Source of the DNA: Clostridiales bacterium
GTDB taxonomy: Bacteria; Bacillota; Clostridia; Lachnospirales; Cellulosilyticaceae
NCBI GenBank assembly: GCA_019418225.1
Contig: DYCF01000070.1
Span: 1 to 12,309, forward strand
Direction: 5' to 3'
Length of the DNA stretch: 12,309 nt
Of the stretch, positions 1 to 6,346 are shown piece after piece. Under the pieces are notes generated by a model. The model saw only the letters and a list, made by a program, of their open reading frames with translations, was not told the origin of the DNA and did no database searches. Made by a program: the position numbers and the translations under genes. Positions within the stretch are counted from its first letter, which is position 1. The number at the start of each line of letters is the position of its first letter.

Positions 1-44
1 ACTCGGGACTTTCACCCGTTAGACTACGCCCATGCTGGGCACAC
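1..44 (-). mobile_element. Group II intron, 5' end (probably class C), cut by the window edge
   Basis: Read on the minus strand from 44 downwards, the sequence begins GTGTGCCCAGCATGGGC, then continues with a GTCTAACGGGTG block and a GAAAGTCCCGAG block. This is the conserved 5' start of bacterial group II introns and closely matches, from memory, the start of the Oceanobacillus iheyensis class C intron (GUGUGCCCGGCAUGGGUG). The proposed 5' splice site lies between 45 and 44. A terminator hairpin (48-85) sits directly in the 5' exon, which is the known target preference of class C introns. The rest of the intron, including any reverse transcriptase/maturase gene, lies outside the window, so completeness and activity cannot be judged. 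Confidence 0.85.
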
Positions 45-47
45 CAT

Positions 48-85
48 AAAAAAAGCGGTAGAACTTTCGCCCTACCGCTTTTTTT
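48..85. terminator. Bidirectional intrinsic terminator hairpin, 5' exon of the group II intron
   Basis: The arm AGCGGTAG (54-61) pairs with CTACCGCT (72-79), with a ten-base loop. It is flanked by seven A on one side (48-54) and seven T on the other (79-85), so it could terminate transcription in either direction. No minus-strand gene that it clearly serves is visible between here and the tRNA-Leu terminator. It most likely serves as the insertion target of the intron starting at 44. Confidence 0.85.
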
Positions 86-99
86 GCCGCTCTATATAT

Positions 100-172
100 A
101 AATTCACTTATTGGGTAACGAAAGGAGGATTAAACATCCTCCTTCGCTATTTGTTGTTGTTAATGTGAATTT
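100..172. repeat. Nested inverted repeat of unknown function in a gene-free stretch
   Basis: An outer 8-bp stem (AAATTCAC at 100-107, GTGAATTT at 165-172) encloses a strong inner hairpin. In the inner hairpin, CGAAAGGAGGAT (119-130) pairs with ATCCTCCTTCG (136-146), with one bulged A and a five-base loop. The inner arm contains the Shine-Dalgarno core AGGAGG and its complement. No U-tract follows on either strand, so it is not an ordinary terminator. It could be a small structured RNA, a remnant of a mobile repeat, or chance. The surrounding 86-292 stretch holds no convincing gene. Confidence 0.55.
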
Positions 173-292
173 TATTTTTATGGTAATTGCTTTTCTACAT
201 TGAAAAGGTATTCATCATAGTCCTTTTAGCTATTCTCTTATTCATTTTGCTCCAAAAGTCCTATCATGCCTATTTTAGCTATGTATTAAAAC

Positions 293-325
293 AAAAAAGC
301 CTTGAATCAAAGATTCAAAGCTTTT
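293..325 (-). terminator. Intrinsic terminator of tRNA-Leu
   Basis: TTGAATC (302-308) pairs with GATTCAA (312-318) around a three-base loop. The stem is extended by AAAAGC/GCTTTT and ends in six T on the minus strand (293-298). The single odd pair (301/319) is C-A on the plus strand but G-U in the minus-strand RNA, which supports the minus orientation. It lies 7 bases past the tRNA 3' end. Confidence 0.85.
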
Positions 326-332
326 ACCCTAG

Positions 333-414
333 TGCGGGCGAAGGGAGTCGAACCCTTACACCTCGCGGCGCTAGATCCTAAGTCTAGTGCGTCTGCCAAT
401 TCCGCCACGCCCGC
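333..414 (-). tRNA. tRNA-Leu, anticodon UAG
   Basis: The minus strand folds as an 82-base class II (long variable arm) tRNA. The acceptor stem GCGGGCG/CGCCCGC is followed by discriminator A at 333. The anticodon loop is CTTAGGA in a CTAGA/TCTAG stem, giving anticodon TAG. The T arm contains GGTTCGACTCC. The CCA end is not encoded. UAG-anticodon leucine tRNAs read CUN codons. The gene has its own promoter (433-461) and terminator (293-325), so it is probably a single-gene unit. Confidence 0.95.
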
Positions 415-432
415 AAAACCGAGTACTTGGAT

Positions 433-461
433 ATAATATCATCTCTTTTAAGGTTTGTCTA
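433..461 (-). promoter_or_regulatory. Promoter of tRNA-Leu
   Basis: On the minus strand a -35 box TAGACA (461-456) and a -10 box TATTAT (438-433) are separated by exactly 17 bases. The tRNA 5' end lies 18 bases past the -10 box. The -35 region sits in the wider motif CTAGACAAACCT, which recurs in front of the stand-alone tRNA-Gly gene. Confidence 0.8.
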
Positions 462-650
462 GTGTTTTTTTTAAGAAATTTATTTTTTCTTGTCGAAACT
501 CTTTAATCTTCTTCTCATAACTCCTCTTATCTCTCAATTCGTTAATCTTTTTCATACTAATCTTTCATTGTTTATCATTAATATTTCCACTTTTCCGAAA
601 TAAACTATGTGTTTCTATTTATATTTTTTAATATTTAAGGAGGATATATT

Positions 651-1211
651 ATGGCAACAAAAATTTTAATGTTAGTAGGAGATTTTACAGAAGACTATGA
701 AACCATGGTGCCTTTTCAAGCACTCCAAATGATTGGTTATACAGTAGATGCAGTATGCCCAGATAAAAAAGTAGGCGATACCATTGTTACTGCAATTCAC
801 GATTTTTTAGGCGACCAAACTTATAGCGAAAAACCAGGTCATCGCTTTGCTATTAATGCTGACTTCGACACCATTAATATAGCATCTTATGATGGCCTTC
901 TTATCACGGGAGGACGTTCTCCTGAATACTTACGTCTTAATGAAAAGGTTGTAAATATCGTCAAATACTTTATGAACGCAAACAAACCTGTTGCTGCTAT
1001 TTGTCATGGCCCTCAACTTCTTGTTGCAACGGGCTTACTTCAAGGTCGCAAATTAACAGCCTACCCATCTGTTGCACCAGAAATCAAAGCTTGCGGCGGT
1101 GAATATATTGAAGTCCCTATGGATGCTTCCTATGTAGATGGCAACCTTGTTACAGCCCCAGCTTGGCCAGCTCACCCAAGTTGGCTTGCTAACTATATTA
1201 AACTCTTCTAA
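651..1211 (+). CDS. DJ-1/PfpI family protein (class I glutamine amidotransferase-like)
   Basis: A 186-residue single-domain protein of the DJ-1/ThiJ/PfpI superfamily. Visible hallmarks are the N-terminal ILMLVGDFTEDYE strand-loop with Glu14, the LLITGGR turn (84-89), and the nucleophile elbow AICHGPQLL with Cys118 followed by His119. These match the Glu/Cys/His arrangement of PfpI-type members. Family members include intracellular proteases, chaperones and glyoxalase/deglycase-like enzymes, and the sequence does not decide among them; a cytoplasmic stress role is the usual inference. The start is fixed by a perfect AAGGAGG (637-643) seven bases before the ATG. It is the only plus-strand gene in the window, divergent from tRNA-Leu, and ends at its own terminator. 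No clear promoter could be chosen in the AT-rich 466-636 stretch. Confidence 0.92.
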   Translation: MATKILMLVGDFTEDYETMVPFQALQMIGYTVDAVCPDKKVGDTIVTAIHDFLGDQTYSEKPGHRFAINADFDTINIASYDGLLITGGRSPEYLRLNEKVVNIVKYFMNANKPVAAICHGPQLLVATGLLQGRKLTAYPSVAPEIKACGGEYIEVPMDASYVDGNLVTAPAWPAHPSWLANYIKLF

Positions 1212-1229
1212 TATAATTCTCATAATATG

Positions 1230-1270
1230 AAAGGAGCTGCTACAAAGTATTTTGTAGCAACTCCTTTTAA
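1230..1270 (+). terminator. Intrinsic terminator after the DJ-1/PfpI gene
   Basis: TGCTACAAA (1238-1246) pairs with TTTGTAGCA (1251-1259) around GTAT. The stem continues as AAAGGAG/CTCCTTT after one C-A mismatch. A T-rich run with interruptions follows on the plus strand. It starts 19 bases after the stop codon. The other side lacks a T-tract, so plus-strand use is more likely. The region from 1271 to 1360 shows nothing recognisable. Confidence 0.75.
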
Positions 1271-1360
1271 AATTTTTAACTTTTCTATTTGGCAACAAAG
1301 CAATTCACATCGCGTTATCTATGGAATAATAAAGCTAAAAATCGAACTTTTCTATCTTAC

Positions 1361-1393
1361 AAAAAAGGTGTTACAAACAATGTTTGTAACACC
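1361..1393 (-). terminator. Intrinsic terminator of the stand-alone tRNA-Gly
   Basis: A perfect 12-bp stem, GGTGTTACAAAC (1367-1378) with GTTTGTAACACC (1382-1393), has a three-base loop and is followed on the minus strand by six T (1361-1366). It lies nine bases past the tRNA 3' end. It would also stop read-through from the upstream NAD operon, which has no terminator of its own. Confidence 0.92.
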
Positions 1394-1402
1394 ATGAGTT
1401 AG

Positions 1403-1473
1403 AGCGGGTGATGGGAATCGAACCCACGTAGTCAGCTTGGAAGGCTGAAGTTCTACCATTGAACTACACCCGC
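1403..1473 (-). tRNA. tRNA-Gly, anticodon UCC (stand-alone copy)
   Basis: A 71-base tRNA on the minus strand. The acceptor stem is GCGGGTG/CACCCGC with discriminator U, as usual for bacterial tRNA-Gly. The D arm is GTTCAATGGTAGAAC, the anticodon stem-loop is TCAGC-CTTCCAA-GCTGA (anticodon TCC), and the T arm is GTGGG-TTCGATT-CCCAT. CCA is not encoded. It is identical base for base to the copy at 12130-12200, but has its own promoter and terminator. Confidence 0.96.
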
Positions 1474-1486
1474 AGAACATGCTTGT

Positions 1487-1515
1487 ATTATACATGTTCT
1501 TTTTAGGTTTGTCTA
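1487..1515 (-). promoter_or_regulatory. Promoter of the stand-alone tRNA-Gly
   Basis: On the minus strand -35 TAGACA (1515-1510) and a perfect -10 TATAAT (1492-1487) are spaced by 17 bases. The tRNA 5' end is 13 bases past the -10 box. The -35 region repeats the CTAGACAAACCT motif seen before tRNA-Leu. The promoter starts only about 45 bases beyond the nadE stop. Confidence 0.88.
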
Positions 1516-1560
1516 GTCTCTTTTTTAATTTTTTTATTATTATTTTAATAACATATCTCA

Positions 1561-3330
1561 TCAGCCCTTGCCTAATGCCTCTATCTCCTCTAGCCATAAT
1601 GTACTTTGTGCATCACTCGGCATTCTCCAATCCCCCCTTGGTGACAAACAAATACTTCCTACCTTAGGGCCATCTGGTAAACAACTTCTCTTAAACTGCT
1701 GATTAAAGAATCTATTATAGAAAACCTTCATCCACTTTAATATTTCTTTTTCATCATATACACAGTCTATTTCATCTTCCTTTTCTCTAAATGCCTGTTT
1801 TGCTAGATAAAATATCTTACTTGGACTAAATCCAAAACGTATCATGTAATACAAATAAAAATCATGTAACTCATAAGGCCCCACTACTTCTTCAGTCTTT
1901 TGTAGCAGCTCACCCTTGTCACTAATTGGCAGTAACTCTGGACTTACAGGCGTCGCAATAATATCCTCTAAAACATTTCTTGCTGTCTCACCTTTCTCTT
2001 TAGCAATCGTTCCAACCAAACTCCTTACCAACGTTTTAGGTATACTGGCATTCACAGCATACATACTCATATGATCGCCATTATAGGTACACCATCCCAG
2101 TGCCAATTCGCTTAAATCTCCCGTGCCTACAACGAATCCGCCACCTTGATTGGCCACATCCATTAATATCTTTGTTCGTTCTCTTGCCTGTATATTTTCA
2201 TAAAGTACATTATGCACATTGCAATCATGTCCTATATCTTTAAAATGCTGCATACAAGCTTCACGAATAGGTATCTCCCTTATAGTAATGCCTAAATCTT
2301 TCATCAGCATCATGGCATTATCATAAGTTCTATCTGTTGTGCCAAACCCAGGCATTGTGACCCCTACAATTCCTTTCTTATCCCAGCCTAGTGCTTCAAA
2401 TGCTGCTTTACTTATCCCTGATTTTAATTTTCGGCTCACTACTTTGATGACACGCATTTCTTTACTATATATTTTTGCACAATCCTTATAGCTTTTACAC
2501 TTCTGACGTTCTGCTTGTAATCTCTCCACATCAATCTCGGTCACTAGTAAATAATCACCATCAATTAAATTCTCATTCTCAGCTTTAATCGCGCCATTCT
2601 CACAAATCATACTATGCCCACTAAATACAATATCTGTAGTAGACTCACCGATTCCTGCACTGGTATAGATATAACCACACATACATCTTGCAGATTGCTG
2701 ACTTAAAAGCTGCTGCCTATAGCTGTGTTTAGAAATTATTTCATTACTGGCAGATAAATTTAAAATCAGTTCTGCCCCCGCCATACATAATACAGAGCTA
2801 GGTGGTATAGGTACTCAAACATCCTCACACATTTCTACACCAATTGTACCTACCTCCGGTAACTTAATGAGTAAATCGCACCCTACAGGTACCTCTTGCC
2901 CTAAGATTTCTATCTGCTTACACTTCAAATCCTCTCCTGCTGCAAACCAACGTTTCTCATAGAACTCATTATAATTAGGTATAAATTGTTTAGGGACAAC
3001 GCCTACAATCTTGCCTTCAAAAATCATTACACTACAATTAAAGATCTCACTTTCCATTGCAATAGGCATTCCCACTGCTATAAGCATACTCATTTCTTTT
3101 GTAGCGTTCAGAATTTCCTCTAGCCCTCTCATGGCGCCATTTAATAAAATCTTTTGGAAAAATAAATCACCACACGTATATCCCGTTATAACAAGCTCAG
3201 GCAGAACCAAGACCGCCACTTTTTGTTTCCAAGCTTCTTTGACTTTCTCTATAATCTGCACTGCATTAAACTTACAATCAGCTACCTTTACCTTCGGTAC
3301 TGCCGCCCTAACTTTCACAAATCCATGCAT
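1561..3330 (-). pseudogene. nadE: Glutamine-dependent NAD+ synthetase, nonsense-interrupted and internally deleted
   Basis: NadE amidates nicotinate adenine dinucleotide to NAD+, using ammonia released from glutamine by an N-terminal nitrilase-like domain. The reading frame is collinear with full-length NadE but has two lesions. First, codon 172 (2817-2815) is TGA where the family has Trp in the CED(L/V)WVPIPPSS stretch; translation resumes in the same frame as VPIPPSS. Second, downstream of ERLQAERQKCKSYKD the protein passes within about 25 residues to KAAFEALGWDKKG. The segment normally carrying the SGGxDS ATP-pyrophosphatase loop is absent. The total is 589 codons against roughly 640 or more in the family. 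The nitrilase triad remains (Glu45, Lys114, Cys168), as do the later synthetase motifs MPGFGTTDRTYDNA and GTGDLSELALGW. The 171-residue N-terminal product would stop just after the nucleophile Cys. It is last in the NAD operon, 46 bases after nadV. A sequencing error could explain the TGA but not the missing loop. Confidence 0.85.
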
Positions 3331-3376
3331 CCTGCCACCCCGCCTTCCTGTTATCTCCTACTGCCACTCACACTTC

Positions 3377-4909
3377 CTAGAACTTGCCTTCATGCAGCCT
3401 TTCTCGTATTTCCTTTAGGCTATATTCCTTAACGAACTTCCCATCTTTAAAGACCGTCTCCATTAAATTAGGTGCTTTAATAACAGCTTTATTAGTCGTA
3501 CCATATCCATCTACATATTTAATCTCACCCTCTTCCTCATACACATAGCAAAGACCACGTTGAGATTTTTTGAAATGTCCTGTATCTGTTTTAGGATTTT
3601 TAAAGATTTCTATTTTCTCTCCATCTTTCTCCGCATAAGTCGCCTTAATCGCTATGCCAAATGTATCTCTTGTAAATGGATTTAAGCTACCATCTTCATT
3701 TTGAATACACTGCATTGAAAAGCTTCCTACTCCTAAAGCTACATTATTACAAGCAAATCCTTTTTCAATAAGTCTTTCATAAATCTCCTTGGCACGCTGC
3801 ACAGTAATGCTATCACCATAAATTGCTTTAATATGTGGATTTAACACCTTATACCCCTTCTCATTAATTGTCCCACCAAAGATTTCCCATAAACATTCTA
3901 CTGTTCCTTTTTCTTCTGGTGTATTCTTAGAAGTTGCACTTGTGCCACAGATAATATCTACCGGATCGCCACTATCTCCTCTTATAAGTAGCGTACCATT
4001 ATGTGCCATAATCTCCTTTTTGCATTGTGGTAAAAGATGAGTCACTAGATTCCAATAATCATAACTATCACTTACCATAGAAAAACTTTGATTAGGATAT
4101 ATTTCTGTTAGTAAGCGTTTAATCATAGTAAGCTCATCACCATCAACAGTATAATTTGAACACATGACACTATGCTCTGTACTGATAGCCCCAAAGGCCA
4201 CTTCTTCTTTCGTACAATCGCAATGATATATCTCTTCTAAATATTTAATAGCTGGTACAGTAGCTGTGTTTAAAAATGATAAACAAAACGCTGCACTGCT
4301 CTTAATTGCACTTTCAGTAGATTCTTGCCCTCTCATTGAGAAATCTCCTAATGCTCTATTTCTAGGGACATTATCATCTACACTTATATCAAAGTACTTA
4401 TTTACAATCTGTCTATAACGATATCCCACATTAGCACTAATCATTGGGTGCCATAAGCTACAAGAAATATTCGTCTCTATCGTATTCACTAGCCATACAA
4501 AGTCTGGATGCGTATTACTAATCTCAATCATAGGTACCTTAATAGGTACACGCGTTCCTTCTGGTACAGCCTTTATTTCTAATGGCAAATAGCCCAAATC
4601 ATATAAATCCTCAATCTTCTTAATGCTATAGGCACCTTCTCCTATGGTTGCATTCAAAAGCCGCTTATACTCCCCTAGCACTTCTGCTTTATCTCTCTTA
4701 AAAAAGCCTTCATTAAAAGCATCAATTAAATAATCCTTGATAAATCCCTGAAGTCCAAACATGACAAGCTTATCCTCCCCTTCTAACCTGCTCATCCTAG
4801 GGGTAAAATAAGATACCATCTTTGTAAGTTCCTTTGGATACTGCTCCGCATGAGTTGTCTTATAAAAGTCTAATAATAACAATGGATTGAGCCCAACTCT
4901 CATCATCAT
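3377..4909 (-). CDS. nadV: NAMPT-like (nicotinamide) phosphoribosyltransferase
   Basis: A 510-residue cytoplasmic protein of the NAMPT/NadV family. NAMPT joins nicotinamide to PRPP to give NMN. It aligns by eye to human NAMPT (491 residues) with small offsets: DFSMRG (189-194; Phe190 and Arg193 match human Phe193 and Arg196), STEHSVM with His246 (human phospho-His247), MVSDSYD with Asp281, and IRGDSGDP with Arg310 and Asp312 (human Arg311 and Asp313). Ala216 in FLNTATVPAI replaces human Asp219 of the FKGTDT stretch, the residue that recognises the amide of nicotinamide. Base specificity may therefore be altered, perhaps accepting nicotinate. An AGAGGAG site lies seven bases before the first of three consecutive ATGs. 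The gene lies 68 bases after the Prs-like gene, its presumed PRPP donor. A family relative in phages, Namat, uses ADP-ribose pyrophosphate instead, and this cannot be excluded by eye. Confidence 0.92.
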   Translation of the reverse strand: MMMRVGLNPLLLLDFYKTTHAEQYPKELTKMVSYFTPRMSRLEGEDKLVMFGLQGFIKDYLIDAFNEGFFKRDKAEVLGEYKRLLNATIGEGAYSIKKIEDLYDLGYLPLEIKAVPEGTRVPIKVPMIEISNTHPDFVWLVNTIETNISCSLWHPMISANVGYRYRQIVNKYFDISVDDNVPRNRALGDFSMRGQESTESAIKSSAAFCLSFLNTATVPAIKYLEEIYHCDCTKEEVAFGAISTEHSVMCSNYTVDGDELTMIKRLLTEIYPNQSFSMVSDSYDYWNLVTHLLPQCKKEIMAHNGTLLIRGDSGDPVDIICGTSATSKNTPEEKGTVECLWEIFGGTINEKGYKVLNPHIKAIYGDSITVQRAKEIYERLIEKGFACNNVALGVGSFSMQCIQNEDGSLNPFTRDTFGIAIKATYAEKDGEKIEIFKNPKTDTGHFKKSQRGLCYVYEEEGEIKYVDGYGTTNKAVIKAPNLMETVFKDGKFVKEYSLKEIRERLHEGKF

Positions 4910-4977
4910 TCATCACTCCTCTTAATCAATCTATATTCCTGAATCTCTTGATTTCTATACTATCTCCTCTATCTCTA

Positions 4978-5778
4978 CTACAAGTCTAATGTAATCACCT
5001 TAATCAGCTCGTGTTCCTTTGTAAAAATGCTATCTGTAGTATAAATCTCATCTACCAATCCGCTCTCAATGAGTTTTCCCTCTAAAATGCTATTTTCACA
5101 ATGTGTCACATATAGATAAATTTTCTCAGCTCCTAGTTCCTTAAGTTTCTTAGCAGAAAAGTAAAATGTCCCACCAAAACTAGAAATATCATCAACTATA
5201 AGCACATTAAAAGGCTTTTTAGGAATCTCCCCAGCCACATCTAATCCCTTGATTTCACCGCTCTCCCAGTCTCTTCTTTTAATTCCAAACGCATTAGGGA
5301 ATAGTATCATCTCAGCATATCTCTTTTGACTCCCACTATCTGGATAAAAGATAATATCCTTCTCTTTATTAATGCCGCTTCTCCTAATTGCTTCTTCGAT
5401 ATAAGGTGCAACGGGCAGTTTCTTCACCCTATCAATTAATGCACACGCCACATCTGAGTGCGGATCTAAAACATATACATGATCAAATCCCATCCCATTT
5501 AGCATTTCACTAAAATATTTCAAGGTAAATATATCTTCCTCACGTTTTACCCGATCCTGTCTAGCATTAGGAATATATGGCATTACTAAATCAAGTTTTC
5601 TCACACCATGTTCTCGTAAATGTTTTGACAAAAAATAAACTGCAATCAATTCTTCATTATTCTCAAAGTACCAATAAATCTTATTTACCTCAATATTCCC
5701 CTTGGTTCTATGCTTTAATAATAATGTCTGGTCTGGAAAATACCCCACTTTAATTTCTTCTTGATTTACTTTAATCAT
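4978..5778 (-). CDS. prs: Short ribose-phosphate pyrophosphokinase-like protein (PRPP synthetase family)
   Basis: A member of the PRPP synthetase family, which transfers pyrophosphate from ATP to C1 of a ribose 5-phosphate. Motif positions here count from an upstream in-frame GTG at 5787; subtract 3 for the chosen ATG. They are the ATP-binding NARQDRVKREE (74-84), LDPHSD (107-112) where canonical enzymes have DLHAEQ, the flexible-loop KRRDWESGE (170-178), and the PRPP loop LIVDDISSFGGT (196-207; canonical VDDxxDTGGT). The ATG at 5778 is preferred because AGGGG sits about eight bases before it, whereas the GTG would overlap that site. At 266 residues it is clearly shorter than housekeeping Prs (about 310-320), lacking much of the N- and C-terminal parts. 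It resembles the divergent copies paired with nadV in salvage operons and phages. Its likely job is supplying the donor for the neighbouring transferase; a phage Adps-like activity on ADP-ribose is an alternative. Confidence 0.85.
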   Translation of the reverse strand: MIKVNQEEIKVGYFPDQTLLLKHRTKGNIEVNKIYWYFENNEELIAVYFLSKHLREHGVRKLDLVMPYIPNARQDRVKREEDIFTLKYFSEMLNGMGFDHVYVLDPHSDVACALIDRVKKLPVAPYIEEAIRRSGINKEKDIIFYPDSGSQKRYAEMILFPNAFGIKRRDWESGEIKGLDVAGEIPKKPFNVLIVDDISSFGGTFYFSAKKLKELGAEKIYLYVTHCENSILEGKLIESGLVDEIYTTDSIFTKEHELIKVITLDL

Positions 5779-5809
5779 ATATCCCACCCCTTAATAAATA
5801 ATTTATTAA

Positions 5810-6346
5810 TTAGTCTCTAATTTCAACCTGACACATCTTCATAGCCATTAGCGCATTCTCATGACTTGCTACACTTACCCCAGCACAACATTTTGCATCT
5901 ACACCTATTTTAATCTCAGGACAAAATGCTTTAATTAAAAAGGCATTAGAAATAACACAAATATCAGTGCATAATCCAACTAATTCTACTTCTAACTCAC
6001 TATCTTTCTTAAATTTCTCAGCCACATATTCTCCCAATGCTGTACTCCCAAATGTCCCCTTATCAAATACTCTATCTGCTTCTCTTCTTGTATTTTCAAT
6101 ATCCCCTTGAAGTTCCCATCCCCAAGTACCTTTCACACAATGTACTACAGGCAAATTGCTTCCTTCTCTCGTCTCTAAATAATTTTCCATATGTGTGTCT
6201 CTTGTATAAACAATCTCATTTCCTTCTGCACGATATGTTTCAATCTTATTGACTACATTTGGTACAATCTGTTCTGCTTCCTTAGTTCCTAAACTTCCTG
6301 TTATAAAATCATTTTGCATATCTACTACAACTAATAATTTACTCAT
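5810..6346 (-). CDS. pncA: Nicotinamidase (isochorismatase-like cysteine hydrolase)
   Basis: A 178-residue cytoplasmic enzyme hydrolysing nicotinamide to nicotinate and ammonia. From the chosen start: Asp9 in LVVVDMQNDF, Lys96 in FDKGTFGS, and the nucleophile Cys130 in CTDICV form the family triad. Asp50 and His52 (RDTH), probably Glu58, and His69 (VVHC) are the expected metal ligands; a Glu in the third position is known from the Streptococcus pneumoniae enzyme. The frame is open upstream to 6403, but the ATG at 6346 is chosen because MSKLLVVVDMQNDF is the normal N-terminus and AAGGCGG lies about nine bases before it. It overlaps the end of the nrtR-like gene by eight bases, implying translational coupling. 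The Prs-like gene follows after 31 bases. Confidence 0.93.
   Translation of the reverse strand: MSKLLVVVDMQNDFITGSLGTKEAEQIVPNVVNKIETYRAEGNEIVYTRDTHMENYLETREGSNLPVVHCVKGTWGWELQGDIENTRREADRVFDKGTFGSTALGEYVAEKFKKDSELEVELVGLCTDICVISNAFLIKAFCPEIKIGVDAKCCAGVSVASHENALMAMKMCQVEIRD

Noticed and set aside
195..245. Minus-strand 16-residue frame (MNKRIAKRTMMNTFSM) with GGAG before its ATG.
   Set aside because: It is too short to support, has no recognisable family and lies downstream of the tRNA-Leu terminator with no promoter seen.
187..381. Plus-strand 64-codon frame with a hydrophobic N-terminus.
   Set aside because: It starts at TTG without a ribosome binding site and its second half is the antisense of the tRNA-Leu terminator and tRNA-Leu itself.
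2815..2817. TGA in nadE as selenocysteine or as a Trp codon in an altered genetic code.
   Set aside because: The family has Trp, not Cys, at this site. Trp elsewhere is encoded by TGG, TGA ends the same gene, and the missing SGGxDS loop argues for decay.
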